Assembly: GCA_003021085.1 (NCBI GenBank)
Contig: PXRE01000029.1
Span: forward strand, 1 to 64,000
Length of the DNA stretch: 64,000 nt
Source of the DNA: Halobacteriales archaeon QS_1_68_20
GTDB lineage: Archaea > Halobacteriota > Halobacteria > Halobacteriales > PXRE01
Direction of reading: 5' to 3'
Of the stretch, positions 27,327 through 36,479 are shown piece after piece (position 1 is the stretch's first letter; the number at the start of each line of letters is the position of its first letter). The notes under the pieces were generated by a model, which was given only the letters and a program-made list of their open reading frames with translations, did not search any database and was not told where the DNA came from. Position numbers and translations under genes: made by a program.

Positions 27327-27870
27327 GCTACCGGACGACGTGCGCGCGAAGGTCGAACGGCTCACCCACCGGGCGCGCCGCGCCGGCGACGAGGGGACGG
27401 CGTCTGCCCACCGCGCCCGCCGGGACGAGTTGCTCGCGGAGTACGGCTACCGGGCGCGCGTCCGCCAGGAGGACGCCCGGGAGGTGCTGGTGCTGTACCC
27501 CGACGACTGGGTCGAGGACGGCACCGTGCGGACCGACCGCATCGAGGACACCGACCGCGCGGCCGAGATTCCGCTGTCGGGACCGGGTAACCCCGAGGAC
27601 TGGGACGACGTGGAGGCGCACAACCGCGACGTCGTCGCCCGCGTGCGGGACCGCCACGGCGACGTCCACGGGGACAACGCCGCCGCGTTCGCGGACTTCA
27701 TGGGCAACCACTACGCGAAACGCGTCGAGGAGGCCACCCCCGGAGAGGTCGGGGAGTTCCTGGCGGAGTACTTCCCCCGGAACGCCTGGCCCGGCGAGCG
27801 ACAGCGCGAGGTAATCGAGGAGTCGGTGGACCTCGTGCGGACGGCAGGCGAGGAGAACTCGGGGAACTGA
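27319..27870 (+). CDS. conserved haloarchaeal protein co-transcribed with rnhA
   Basis: 183 aa. Soluble, helical, Arg- and Asp-rich. Distinctive segments are AHRARRDELLAEYGYRARVR and FMGNHYAKRVEEATPGEV. It overlaps rnhA by 8 nt. It is a regular partner of rnhA in haloarchaea as far as I recall, but its function is unknown. Confidence 0.75.
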   Translation: MAELPDDVRAKVERLTHRARRAGDEGTASAHRARRDELLAEYGYRARVRQEDAREVLVLYPDDWVEDGTVRTDRIEDTDRAAEIPLSGPGNPEDWDDVEAHNRDVVARVRDRHGDVHGDNAAAFADFMGNHYAKRVEEATPGEVGEFLAEYFPRNAWPGERQREVIEESVDLVRTAGEENSGN

Positions 27871-28018
27871 CCGTCGACCGCGTGGGTCCGGCTGGGTGTG
27901 CTGCCCGGTTTACTGGAGACAGCAGGTGCTGGATGGTTCGATGCCCGGTAGGAAGTGCCCACCACCGGGGTGGGCGGGTGCCCGGTTTAGTTCGGTTCAG
28001 TCGGGGACGACGGCCCGG

Positions 28019-28378
28019 TTACAGCTGCGCTTCGGCGAGCTCGCGGACCTCGTCGGCCCGGTCGTCCTCGGTGACGAACTTCGAGAGCTGCCAGGCGAGC
28101 TGGTCGAGGACCGCGCGGCGGCCCTCCTCCGAGAGGGCGTACTGGTTGGTGCGCTTGTCGAGCTGGCTCTTCTCGACCAGCCCCATCTCGACGAGGTCGT
28201 CCAGGTTGGGGTAGAGGCGCCCGTGGTTGACTTCGGTCCCGTAGTACTCCTCCAGTTCACGCTTGATGGCTAGCCCGTACATGGGCTCCTCGCTCAGAAT
28301 GACCAAGATGTTTTGCTGGAAGGCCGTGAGGTCGCGAGCGATACTTCTGTCGTCGAGGGCAGCTTGTGCCTCTGACAT
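28019..28378 (-). CDS. PadR-family transcriptional regulator
   Basis: 119 aa. The winged helix-turn-helix is clear: TAFQQNILVILSEEPMYGLA, YYGTEVNHGRLYPNLDDLV, KRTNQYALSEEGRR. A C-terminal helix (VLDQLAWQLSKFV...) would form the dimer. Divergent from the pyrophosphatase gene. A PadR-like dyad lies between its probable TATA (about 28420) and ATG, suggesting autoregulation and perhaps control of the neighbour. Confidence 0.9.
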   Translation of the reverse strand: MSEAQAALDDRSIARDLTAFQQNILVILSEEPMYGLAIKRELEEYYGTEVNHGRLYPNLDDLVEMGLVEKSQLDKRTNQYALSEEGRRAVLDQLAWQLSKFVTEDDRADEVRELAEAQL

Positions 28379-28389
28379 TATTTAGCCTC

Positions 28390-28406
28390 ATGTCATCGAG
28401 ACACAT
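28390..28406. promoter_or_regulatory. PadR-type operator-like dyad
   Basis: ATGTCATCGAGACACAT: ATGT and ACAT separated by 9 nt, close to the ATGT-N8-ACAT pattern known for PadR regulators, 12 nt upstream of the padR start codon. Confidence 0.45.
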
Positions 28407-28536
28407 AACTCTTTCATCCAAATAATTAGTGTCCCCTATTTGAACAATAGTGTTCCGGGGGCCAAATCGCAATCAGGCGTCGGGTTGGGCCGATTACGAA
28501 AGGGATTTGCCCGGTCCTGCCCCAGTTGGTGGTGTC

Positions 28537-29070
28537 ATGGCGAACCTCTGGGAAGACCTCGAACCCGGACCGAACCCGCCGGAGGAAATCTACGCTGTCG
28601 TCGAGTGCCTGAAAGGCGAGCGTAACAAGTACGAGTACGACAAGGACATCCCCGGCGTGATGCTCGACCGGGTCCTCCACAGCAACGTCCACTACCCCAG
28701 CGACTACGGGTTCATCCCGCAGTCGTACTACGACGACGAGGACCCCTTCGACGTCCTCGTGCTGGTCGAAGACCAGACGTTCCCCGGCTGCGTCATCGAG
28801 GCGCGCCCGGTCGCGCTCATGAAGATGGACGACGACGGCGAGCAGGACGACAAGGTCATCGCCGTCCCCAGCGAGGACCCCCGCTACGACCACATCCAGG
28901 ACATCGAGGACGTCACCCAGCAGACCCTCGACGAGATCGACGAGTTCTTCGCGACCTACAAGAACCTCGAGGAGGGCAAGGAAGTCGAGACGCTGGGCTG
29001 GGAGGACAAGCAGGCGGCGAAAGACGCCATCGAACACGCGCTGGACCTCTACGAGGAAGAGTTCGCGTAA
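28537..29070 (+). CDS. ppa: inorganic pyrophosphatase
   Basis: 177 aa, family I soluble pyrophosphatase. Visible are the substrate region (VVECLKGERNKYEYDKD), HYPSDYGFIPQSY and the metal-binding signature DEDPFDVLVLV with its Asp cluster. It hydrolyses PPi released by biosynthetic reactions. ATG 28537 gives the standard N-terminus; the 29 residues that an upstream GTG/ATG would add have no homology. Confidence 0.95.
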   Translation: MANLWEDLEPGPNPPEEIYAVVECLKGERNKYEYDKDIPGVMLDRVLHSNVHYPSDYGFIPQSYYDDEDPFDVLVLVEDQTFPGCVIEARPVALMKMDDDGEQDDKVIAVPSEDPRYDHIQDIEDVTQQTLDEIDEFFATYKNLEEGKEVETLGWEDKQAAKDAIEHALDLYEEEFA

Positions 29071-29105
29071 TCCCCCGGTCGGCCCACCCGGCCCCGCTGG
29101 CCGGT

Positions 29106-29297
29106 TCACGTTTCTGCAGACAGCAACTCCGACAGCGGCGACTGCGTCGCACCCGTGACCAGCAAGGCGGCGCCCGCGACCAGGGCCGCCGCCCCGACCA
29201 GCGGGAACCCCAGGAGCATTCCCAGGACCACGCCGGCGAACACCAGTAGCGACCCGCCCCCGATGCGGAAGTCCGGGTGGACCGTCTCCGTCGACAT
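29106..29297 (-). CDS. small membrane protein of unknown function
   Basis: 63 aa from ATG 29297. A short N-terminus (MSTETVHPDFRIGGGSLL) and two hydrophobic helices (about 15-32 and 34-50). It sits 35 nt from the end of the convergent ppa gene. Homologous short haloarchaeal proteins exist as far as I recall, with no known role. Confidence 0.55.
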   Translation of the reverse strand: MSTETVHPDFRIGGGSLLVFAGVVLGMLLGFPLVGAAALVAGAALLVTGATQSPLSELLSAET

Positions 29298-29440
29298 GGC
29301 CGGCGGTTCGGAACACCGCGGCATAAGTCTTCGTCTCGCGCCGTGCGCCGCGGAATAGCCCCCGGTAATCACCCCGCCCTCGTCCATGAGTTATGATTAT
29401 GAGTAATCTTTTGCCGGTGGCGTTCTCACCTAGGAACGTG

Positions 29441-29593
29441 ATGACCACCGACCGACACGGCGGCGTGGGCCTGTCCCACCCGACGGTCGTCCCGACCGAC
29501 GAACGGACCGACGACGAGGCGGACGGCGACGCCTCGGCGGGGCCGCGGTGTCCCGAGTGCGGTCACCCCGTCGCGGATCACGACCGGCGGTAA
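29441..29593 (+). CDS. very small CPxCG zinc-finger-like protein
   Basis: 50 aa from ATG 29441. The only recognisable part is the C-terminal CPECGHPVADHDRR, a single CPxCG motif with a following His; two such ligands could bind zinc only with help or as a dimer. It is short and could be spurious, but the haloarchaeal literature describes many such mini zinc fingers. Confidence 0.4.
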   Translation: MTTDRHGGVGLSHPTVVPTDERTDDEADGDASAGPRCPECGHPVADHDRR

Positions 29594-29713
29594 CGTCGAC
29601 ACGAGTCGACCGGGTTCGACGGCGACTGCGCGCCACGGCGAGGGTACCGAGCGCGGCCGAGGCGAACTTGCGAGTGAAGAAGGTTCTTGTATTCGAAAGG
29701 AGAACGTGGTTCT

Positions 29714-31057
29714 ATGGGTCTGTTCGACCGATTGCGCGGCGACGACGCGCCGCGGGTCGCGTTCTTCGGCATCGACGGTGTGCCGTACAGTCTGCTCTCG
29801 GAGCACTTCGAGGAGTTTCCGAACCTGGCCGCCCTGGCCGAGTCAGGGGCCGCCGGCCCCATCGACAGCATCGTGCCGCCGGAGTCCTCGGCGTGCTGGC
29901 CGGCGCTGACCTGCGGCAAGAATCCCGGCGAGACTGGGGTCTACGGGTTCCAGGACCGCGAAGTCGGCTCCTCCGACACCTACGTCCCGATGGGCCGGGA
30001 CGTCCAGGCCGACCGGGTGTGGGACCGCGTCCAGGCGGAGGGCCGGGACGCCACCGTGATGAACGTGCCCGTGACGTTCCCGCCCCAGCGGAACGTCCAG
30101 CGGATGGTCTCGGGCTTTCTCTCGCCCGGGGTCGAGAAAGCGGCCTACCCCGACGAACTGCGGGACTACCTCCAGTCCATCGACTACCGCATCGACACGG
30201 ACGCCAAACTCGGCCACGACGACGACAAGAGCGAGTTCCTCGAGGACGCCCACGAGACGATGGAGGCGCGCTTCGAGGCCTTCTCCCACTACGTCGAGGC
30301 CGACGACTGGGACCTCTTTTTCGGCGTCTTCATGACGCCCGACCGGGTCAACCACTTCCTGTTCCGGGACTACGAGCAGGACGGCGAGTACTACGAGGAG
30401 TTCATGGAGTTCTACCGCACGCTGGACGAGTACCTCGGGCGCCTGCGCGAGATGCTGGCCGACGACGTGACCATGATCGTCGCCTCCGACCACGGGTTCA
30501 CCACGCTGAACTACGAGGTCCACTTCAACGAGTGGCTCCGCCGCGAGGGGTGGCTCGACTACCGGGACGACGACCACGAGGAACTGGGCGACATCAGCGA
30601 TGACACGCGCGCGTACTCGCTGATCCCCGGGCGGTTCTACGTGAACCTGGAGGGCCGCGAACCCCGGGGGAGCGTCCCCCAGGACGAGTACGAGGAGACC
30701 CGCCAGGAACTGACGGAGATGCTCCAGGACCTGGAGGGGCCGGACGGCAAGCCCGTCGCGGACCGCGTCGTCGAGAAGGAAGAAGCGTTCCGCGGCAGCC
30801 ACGACGACATCGCGCCGGACCTCGTGGTGGTCCCCAACCACGGGTTCGACCTCAAGGCCGGGTTCAAGGGCCACGACGAGGTGTTCGACACCGGCCCCCG
30901 CAACGGGATGCACAGTTTCGACAACGCCACGCTGTTCGTCGACGACCCCGAGGCCACCATCGGCGAGGCCGACCTCTTCGACGTCGCGCCGACCATCCTC
31001 GACCTGATGGAGGTCGAGTACGAGCGCGCCGAGTTCGACGGCACGAGCCTCGTCTAG
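29714..31057 (+). CDS. alkaline-phosphatase superfamily phosphodiesterase/nucleotide pyrophosphatase-like protein
   Basis: 447 aa from ATG 29714. The fold is type I phosphodiesterase/AP-superfamily: metal-binding Asp in AFFGIDGVPYSL, nucleophile in PPESSACWPALTCGKNPG, and metal ligands in VFMTPDRVNHFL, IVASDHGF and NGMHSFD. Known haloarchaeal members are cytosolic or membrane-associated with unclear substrates. No signal peptide. Its stop shares CTAG with the end of the convergent HD-family pseudogene. Confidence 0.85.
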   Translation: MGLFDRLRGDDAPRVAFFGIDGVPYSLLSEHFEEFPNLAALAESGAAGPIDSIVPPESSACWPALTCGKNPGETGVYGFQDREVGSSDTYVPMGRDVQADRVWDRVQAEGRDATVMNVPVTFPPQRNVQRMVSGFLSPGVEKAAYPDELRDYLQSIDYRIDTDAKLGHDDDKSEFLEDAHETMEARFEAFSHYVEADDWDLFFGVFMTPDRVNHFLFRDYEQDGEYYEEFMEFYRTLDEYLGRLREMLADDVTMIVASDHGFTTLNYEVHFNEWLRREGWLDYRDDDHEELGDISDDTRAYSLIPGRFYVNLEGREPRGSVPQDEYEETRQELTEMLQDLEGPDGKPVADRVVEKEEAFRGSHDDIAPDLVVVPNHGFDLKAGFKGHDEVFDTGPRNGMHSFDNATLFVDDPEATIGEADLFDVAPTILDLMEVEYERAEFDGTSLV

Positions 31058-31970
31058 CGGGGGCCGGCCGCCCGCGCCCGCCCGAACGCGGCGTTCAGGT
31101 GCTCGACCGCCTCCCACCGGTGGCCCGCCGGGACGAACACGTACGGGATTGCGTCCTCGAACGCCCGGTCGCCGTACAGGCCCGTCTCGGCGACCGACCG
31201 CGTCGACTCCCGGTGGGCGATGGGGATGTCCATCAGTTCCGCGGGTTCGTACTCCGGCACGTCGACTGTGCGATCCACACCTCGTGATCGGGTAGCCCCA
31301 GCGCAGCCGCCAGTTCACCTTCCAGCGCGTCGGCGTTGTCAAGCAACCACGCCGAGAAGGCGTCGAGGTCGTCGGTGACCTCCACCGCCTCCGCGTACCC
31401 GACCGGGTGCTTCCAGCAGGACTCGGGGAACTGCCGCGTACGGAACCGGTCGTGCAGGGCCGCCAGCGTCGAGTCGGGGTGTTCGCGGGCCGCCGCGCGG
31501 ATGCGCTCCATCGCGTAGGAGTCGTCGACGTACTCGGTCAGGACCTTCCGGGTGGTGATCGGCCGCTCCTCGGCCAGGGCAACGAACTCGTCGAGCATCG
31601 CCCGGAGCAGGACGTTGGCGAACACGGACTTGTGGTGCTGGGTCACCCACATGTACAGCGCGACCCGGCCCCCCAGGTAGTTGCCGACCGTCTACAGCGC
31701 CTTGTCCCGCAGCGCCAGGCCCTCCTCGGGGACCGTCGTGTAAGCGTCGATCATCCGGTCGGTGTCGACGCTGAGTACCTCCGCGCCGGTCATCTGGCTG
31801 TCCCGGATGATGTAGTCCAGGCGGTCGACGTCGATAGTCAGCGTGTCCTCGACCCGGTCTAACTTCGACGCCGGGGCGTCCCCGGCGAACCGGTCCTGGC
31901 TCCGGAGGTTCCGGAACACCCGCCTGGCGCGGTGGAAGACGCCGAGGCTGTGCTCGAAGCGGGAGGATAC
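31054..31970 (-). pseudogene. HD-domain (dGTPase-like) phosphohydrolase, multiply broken
   Basis: Read on the minus strand, homology begins abruptly with SRFEHSLGVFHRARRVF at about 31967, runs through DVDRLDYIIRDSQMTG, and meets an in-frame TAG at 31692-31694 (ALRDKAL-stop-TVGNYLGGRV; a CAG codon would fit). It continues through MWVTQHHKSVFANVLLRAM. Near 31265 the frame shifts (DHEVWI to DRTVDVPEYEPAELM) before ending at 31054. The HD metal motif region is not visible and the N-terminus is replaced by repeat unit 31971-32030. Three separate lesions make it non-functional. Confidence 0.85.
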
Positions 31971-32335
31971 CGCGCCGCTCTTTTCATGCGGAGTCTCCGT
32001 CAGCAACAGCCAGAAAGCCCCCGCGCGCTCGTGACGCCGCGCCTCGCTGCGCTCCTCGCTTCGCTGCGGTGCTTGCGTCGTCGGGGCGCCGACGAGCGCG
32101 CGGCCCCTTTCAGTCCCGCCCGGCGGGGGCGTGCCGGCCACCATCGATTCGGCGGAGGTGCCGGTCACCGATGACCTGCCGGAGGTGCCGGCCACCATCG
32201 ACTCGGCGGAGGTGCCGGCTACCTTCGGTCATCCGGGATAGCGGTCGACGCTGTCCGGCCCGCAAGTAGGTCTGGACGCCTGATAAGGGATCGAACGACG
32301 GGAGAAACGACGACACCGAACGACGCGGCCCGCCG
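31971..32335. repeat. non-coding repeat region C: 48-50 nt unit, GACTGAAAGGGG box and 27-nt tandem repeats
   Basis: Minus-strand GAGCGCGCGGGGGCTTTCTG unit (31981-32030) followed by the start of another. CGCTGCGCTCCTCGCTTCGC follows at 32046-32065. CGCGCGGCCCCTTTCAGTCCC lies at 32097-32117. Four 27-nt tandem units start at 32131, 32158, 32185 and 32212 (GTGCCGGCCACCATCGAYTC...). The order matches that at 49368-49535 in the opposite orientation. No gene. Confidence 0.65.
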
Positions 32336-33427
32336 TCAGAACAGGTCTTCCAGTTCCTCGTTCTGGAACGTCTCGGTGGGGTCGGGATCCCGGGCCGGGA
32401 GTTCCTCCTGGGCCTCCGAGGCACGTTCGAGGAAGTCCTGGACCCGCTGGGATCGTTCGACGCCGCCGAGCAGGACGATGGCCGCGAGCTGGTCGCTGTC
32501 GACCGGGTAGTCGCCACCGCGGACCTCCAGGCTCCCCGTCTCGTCTTCCACCCACTTGCGGGCGCGCTCGACGCCCTTGCGCGGGATGGCGTCGGGCCGG
32601 CCGGCGACGACGACCAGCGCGGCGTCGGCGGTGGTGGCGTTGGGCAGACTCGTGTTCGTCAACAGCGCCCGGCGGACGACGCTGGTGACGGCGTTGACGT
32701 TCTCGGCACCGTCCTCGCCGGCCTCGGCGGTCCCGTATCCCAGCGCCGCGATGCCGCCCTTCCGGAGGGTGTTGATGATCTCGCTGGAGTCGACCACGCT
32801 CTCGGCGACGTCCGCACCGGCGTCCACCTCCCCGGCCGCCAGCAACAGGCCCAGGCGGCGCGCGATGGCGTCGTTGATCGCCTCGAACGCCCCGCTGACG
32901 CTCTCGCCGGACTCGTGCCAGGCGTCGTTGTCGATCAACAACAGGGAGTCGCTCACCTTCGTCAGGGTCTTCAGCGACCGCCCGGCGTTGACCTGGTAGA
33001 GGCTCCCCTCGTTGCGACCGGGGAGGATGCCGAGGACGTACACCGGCACGTCGTAGATGCGCCGCAGTTCGCGCGCCAGCACCGGCGCGCCGCCGCTACC
33101 GGTGCCTCCGCCCAGGCCCGCGACGACCAGGATGGCTTCCGCCTTCGCGGTGATGCGATCGTCCAGGGCGTCCATCACCTGCTCGGCGTCCTCCTCCATG
33201 ATCTCGGCACCGAGTTCGTTGTCCCCCCCGACGCCGTGGCCTTTCACGCGGTCCTGGCCGATCAGGACCGTATCGAGGTCCAGCGACTGCAGGTCCGGCT
33301 TCGCCGTGTTGATCGCCAGTCCGCCTTGTACCGCTCCGAAGTCCATACGATGATCGAATTCCGCGATCCGCTGGGCGATCTTCCCACCCGCTTGCCCGAC
33401 GCCGATCAGGGCGACCTTCATATCCAT
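32336..33427 (-). CDS. cetZ: CetZ-family tubulin-like GTPase
   Basis: 363 aa. The GTPase fold includes IGVGQAGGKIAQRI at the N-terminus, the conserved haloarchaeal RVKGHGVGGDNELGAEI, and the tubulin/FtsZ signature GLGGGTGSGG (about 104-113). The NDAWHESGESVSGAF segment fits CetZ rather than FtsZ. CetZ proteins polymerise and control cell shape and motility. A second ATG two codons in may be the real start. Short C-terminal tail (EELEDLF). Confidence 0.93.
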   Translation of the reverse strand: MDMKVALIGVGQAGGKIAQRIAEFDHRMDFGAVQGGLAINTAKPDLQSLDLDTVLIGQDRVKGHGVGGDNELGAEIMEEDAEQVMDALDDRITAKAEAILVVAGLGGGTGSGGAPVLARELRRIYDVPVYVLGILPGRNEGSLYQVNAGRSLKTLTKVSDSLLLIDNDAWHESGESVSGAFEAINDAIARRLGLLLAAGEVDAGADVAESVVDSSEIINTLRKGGIAALGYGTAEAGEDGAENVNAVTSVVRRALLTNTSLPNATTADAALVVVAGRPDAIPRKGVERARKWVEDETGSLEVRGGDYPVDSDQLAAIVLLGGVERSQRVQDFLERASEAQEELPARDPDPTETFQNEELEDLF

Positions 33428-33482
33428 TCACTGTTCGTCCCGAATGAAGAACCTAACGCCCGCCGATTCCCCGGTAGCTAAC

Positions 33483-33497
33483 GTTTAAATCGGAGGG
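33483..33497 (+). promoter_or_regulatory. promoter motif of the pilus-like cluster, copy 1
   Basis: GTTTAAATCGGAGGG, with TTTAAA starting exactly 31 nt before ATG 33515, i.e. a leaderless-type promoter. An identical 15-mer at the same distance precedes the gene at 38242. Confidence 0.7.
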
Positions 33498-33514
33498 CGC
33501 GCCCACGCCGGGCC

Positions 33515-34081
33515 ATGCCCGACCCCGAGACGCTGGCCGACCGCCTCGACGCCGTCGAGCGCGTCCTGACCGACGGTGAGACCGACCTCGCTGCCGTCGA
33601 GGACGCGGCCGACGTGGCCGACCGACTCGACGCACTGGAGGAACGGATCGCCGCCGTCGAGCGCCAGGTCGCGGATCTAGAGGCCGCGACCCAGGCGCTC
33701 CGGGGGTACGTCGGCAACGTCAAGGCCGTCAACGACGAGGTCGAACGCCGCGCGGACCTCGCGCTCGCGCGCGGAGAAACACTCGAACGGCTCCTCGAAG
33801 CGGAACTCGAACGGCTCCTCGAAGCGGACGGTATCGGCGAACCGTTCCGGACCGACGACTCACATCTGGCGGAGAGCACCGACGCGTCACTGGCCGACGG
33901 CACCGCCGCGCAACCGGTCGATCCATCCGCTGGCGAGGGGTGGCGCGACGCCGCCGCAAAGATCGACCCGGACGACATCGGAGCGACCGGCGACGACGGC
34001 CCGTCGACCGACCGGGCCGACGAGTCCGACCGTCCGGGTGGCCTCAGGGCGGTGCTCGAGCGACTCCGGGAGGCGTCGTGA
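33515..34081 (+). CDS. coiled-coil protein of the pilus-like cluster (DUF7310-like)
   Basis: 188 aa. The first 110 residues form heptad-like helices (LADRLDAVERVLTDGETDLA, ALEERIAAVERQVADLEA) with a strong coiled-coil look; the remainder is Asp/Ser-rich and probably disordered. I recall the family name DUF7310. First gene of the cluster, behind its own TATA. It ends where the next begins, with TGA at 34079-34081 and GTG at 34082. Role unknown; perhaps a cytoplasmic assembly factor. Confidence 0.75.
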   Translation: MPDPETLADRLDAVERVLTDGETDLAAVEDAADVADRLDALEERIAAVERQVADLEAATQALRGYVGNVKAVNDEVERRADLALARGETLERLLEAELERLLEADGIGEPFRTDDSHLAESTDASLADGTAAQPVDPSAGEGWRDAAAKIDPDDIGATGDDGPSTDRADESDRPGGLRAVLERLREAS

Positions 34082-34579
34082 GTGCTCAGGGTGGTACTCG
34101 CCGTCCTGCTGGCCGTCGCGCTGCTCGGCGTCACCGTCCCGGCGGTCGAGGACGCCCGGGTCGAGCGGTCGGCGACCATCGCGGAGGGCGAACTCGCCGC
34201 GTTCGAGACCGCCGTGCAGGACCTCGTGGCGACCGAGGACCCCGCACCCGACGCGGAGCGTGCCGCCAGGCGGACGCTGACCCTCGACGTTCCCACCCGT
34301 ACGTTCACCACCGCGCGCGTGGCGTTCGTGGCCCTGGGCGGACTCCCCGACCGGACCATCGAACCGGTCGCAGGGACCGTGATCGCCTACCAACTCCAGG
34401 GTACCACCTACACCCGACGACTCCCCGTCCCGGTCCGGGTCCTCGAACCGGACGGTGACCTCGGGCCGGCCGGAGAACCGCTCGTCGTGCGCGGGACGAC
34501 CCGGGTCACGCTCCTGTTGCTGGAACGCGGCGGGGACCCCGTCGTCGCCGTCACGGACGGTGATCCGGATGCTGGGTGA
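34082..34579 (+). CDS. membrane-anchored protein of the pilus-like cluster (DUF7311-like)
   Basis: 165 aa from GTG 34082. A single N-terminal hydrophobic helix (VVLAVLLAVALLGVTVPAV) is followed by an extracellular-looking beta-rich domain (TLTLDVPTRTFTTARVAFVA). I recall it as DUF7311. It overlaps the ATPase start by 11 nt. Likely a surface or pseudopilin-like subunit by context only. Confidence 0.75.
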   Translation: MLRVVLAVLLAVALLGVTVPAVEDARVERSATIAEGELAAFETAVQDLVATEDPAPDAERAARRTLTLDVPTRTFTTARVAFVALGGLPDRTIEPVAGTVIAYQLQGTTYTRRLPVPVRVLEPDGDLGPAGEPLVVRGTTRVTLLLLERGGDPVVAVTDGDPDAG

Positions 34580-36476
34580 GTCCGCGCTCCCCGGACTCGA
34601 CCGGTTCCGGTCGTCGGCTGACCCGGACTGCGCCTGCGACCCCGCGTTCGAGGGCGATGACCTCGTCGTCGACGCCGACGACTGCCCGGGACGGGGCGTC
34701 CTCTCGCGCGAACCCGCCTGCCGGGCCACCGTCGTCGAGGCGCTCGAAACGCGGGACGCCGAGACCGTCCGTACCAGGGCAGACGGCCTCGAACGGGCCT
34801 ACGAGGGGCGGGCGGCCGCGCTGCTGGTCGCGGCCGGGCGGTTCGTCGACCGGGCGACGTTCCACGACGCCACGCTGGCCGACCGATGCCGCCGGGACCC
34901 CCTCACGGCCGCCCGGGACGCCGTCGGTCGCGCCGGCGTCGTCGCAGAAATCGCCGCCAAGACCGGCCTCGCGGAGTGTGCCTCTGACGTGGCGGACTAC
35001 GAGGACGCCCTGCGACCGTTCGTCGCGCCGACCCTGACCCGCTCGCGGGTGGCCGCCAGGCCGCCGCCGGACACCCGCCTGGTCTCCAGGCGTGACCTCC
35101 CGACGGGCGCGGCCGCTCGCATCTACGAGGTGGACGGTCGGGACCTCCGGACGTACTTCCTCGACCCCGTCGAATCGGCGCTGGACAGGGAGGCGACGCG
35201 AACGCTGGCGCGTGCCCACGAGCGACTGGCGACCGGCGGCGTGGAGGGCGGCGACCGCGCGCCCGCGGGGGCCGTCCGCCAGGTCGCCAGCGAGGACGCG
35301 CCCGTCGAGCGCCTGTCGGCCGTCCTCCGCAAGCACACCCGGGGGCTGGGCGTCCTGGCGGACCTGTTCGCCGACGACCGCGTCTCCGACGTGTACGCGA
35401 CCGCCCCGGTGGCCGAGAACCCGCTCCGGGTCGTCGTCGACGGCGAGGCGATGCGCTCGAACGTCCGACTCACCGCCGACGGGGCCGAGACCCTCGCCTC
35501 GCGGTTCCGCCGGGAGAGCGGCCGTGCGTTCTCGCGGGCCAGTCCGACGCTGGACGCGGTCGCCACCGCGGGCGACCACCGGACCGTCAGGGTCGCTGGC
35601 CTGACCGCCCCGGCCAGCGACGGCGTCGCGTTCGCGTTCCGCGTCGACGACGCCGGGACCTGGACGCTCCCGGCGCTGGTCGCCAACGGGACCGTCCCAC
35701 CGGCGGCCGCGGGGTTGCTGTCGCTGGCCGTCGAGCGCGGCGCCGCGACCCTCGTCGCGGGGCCGCGCGGCGCGGGCAAGACGACCACGCTGGCGGCGCT
35801 GTTGTGGGAACTCGACGCCGGGACCCGGGTCGTCTGCATCGAGGACACGCCGGAACTCCCCGTCGAGGCGCTCCAGACACACGGCCGCGACGTCCAGGCC
35901 GTCCGGACGACCACCGGCGAAGAGGCAGGCCTCGACGCCGTCGGTGCGTTGCGCGCGGCCCTCCGACTGGGCGAGGGTGCGCTCGTCCTGGGCGAGGTCC
36001 GCGGGGAGGAGGCACAGGTGCTCTACGAGGCGATGCGGGTCGGCGCCACCGCCAACGCCGTCCTCGGGACGGTCCACGGCGACGGCGCCGCCGCAGTCCG
36101 CGAGCGTGTCGTGACCGACCTCGGGGTCCCCGCCTCCTCGTTCGCGGTGACCGACCTGGTCGTGACTCTCCAGCGCGTGGAGACGGCCGAGGGACCTGCT
36201 CGCCGGGTCGTCGCCGTGGAAGAAGTCCTCGAGGCGGACGACGGCGTCGCGTTCGCCCCGCTGTTCGCCTACGAGGACGGAACGTTGACCCCGACCGGCC
36301 GCGTCGACCGCGGCGAGAGCCACCTGATCGACGCGCTCTCGAAACCGCGGGAGTCCTACGCCGACGTTCGCGACGCGCTCGAACGGCGGCGCGACGAGAT
36401 GGAGCGGTTGGCCCGCGCGGACCTGACCGCTCCGGCGGATCTGGCCGATGTGAATCCGCCCGTGCGGGGGTCGTGA
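34569..36476 (+). CDS. type II/IV secretion system ATPase (GspE/TadA-like)
   Basis: 635 aa from ATG 34569. The N-terminal part has several Cys (CACDP, ADDCPG, EPACRA). The C-terminal VirB11/GspE-type ATPase has Walker A GPRGAGKTTT (about 398-405), the Asp box with IEDTPELPVE, Walker B-like ALVLGEVRGEE (about 473) and the His box (GTVHGDGAAAV). It should power pilus assembly or secretion with the adjacent GspF-like protein. It overlaps its upstream neighbour and is 3 nt from the next gene. Confidence 0.9.
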   Translation: MLGESALPGLDRFRSSADPDCACDPAFEGDDLVVDADDCPGRGVLSREPACRATVVEALETRDAETVRTRADGLERAYEGRAAALLVAAGRFVDRATFHDATLADRCRRDPLTAARDAVGRAGVVAEIAAKTGLAECASDVADYEDALRPFVAPTLTRSRVAARPPPDTRLVSRRDLPTGAAARIYEVDGRDLRTYFLDPVESALDREATRTLARAHERLATGGVEGGDRAPAGAVRQVASEDAPVERLSAVLRKHTRGLGVLADLFADDRVSDVYATAPVAENPLRVVVDGEAMRSNVRLTADGAETLASRFRRESGRAFSRASPTLDAVATAGDHRTVRVAGLTAPASDGVAFAFRVDDAGTWTLPALVANGTVPPAAAGLLSLAVERGAATLVAGPRGAGKTTTLAALLWELDAGTRVVCIEDTPELPVEALQTHGRDVQAVRTTTGEEAGLDAVGALRAALRLGEGALVLGEVRGEEAQVLYEAMRVGATANAVLGTVHGDGAAAVRERVVTDLGVPASSFAVTDLVVTLQRVETAEGPARRVVAVEEVLEADDGVAFAPLFAYEDGTLTPTGRVDRGESHLIDALSKPRESYADVRDALERRRDEMERLARADLTAPADLADVNPPVRGS

Positions 36477-36479
36477 TGG

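Noticed and set aside
31054-31694. Pyrrolysine or programmed readthrough at the TAG in the HD-family gene
   Set aside because: The gene also has a frameshift and a missing 5' end, so decay is the simpler explanation. No pyl genes are seen here.
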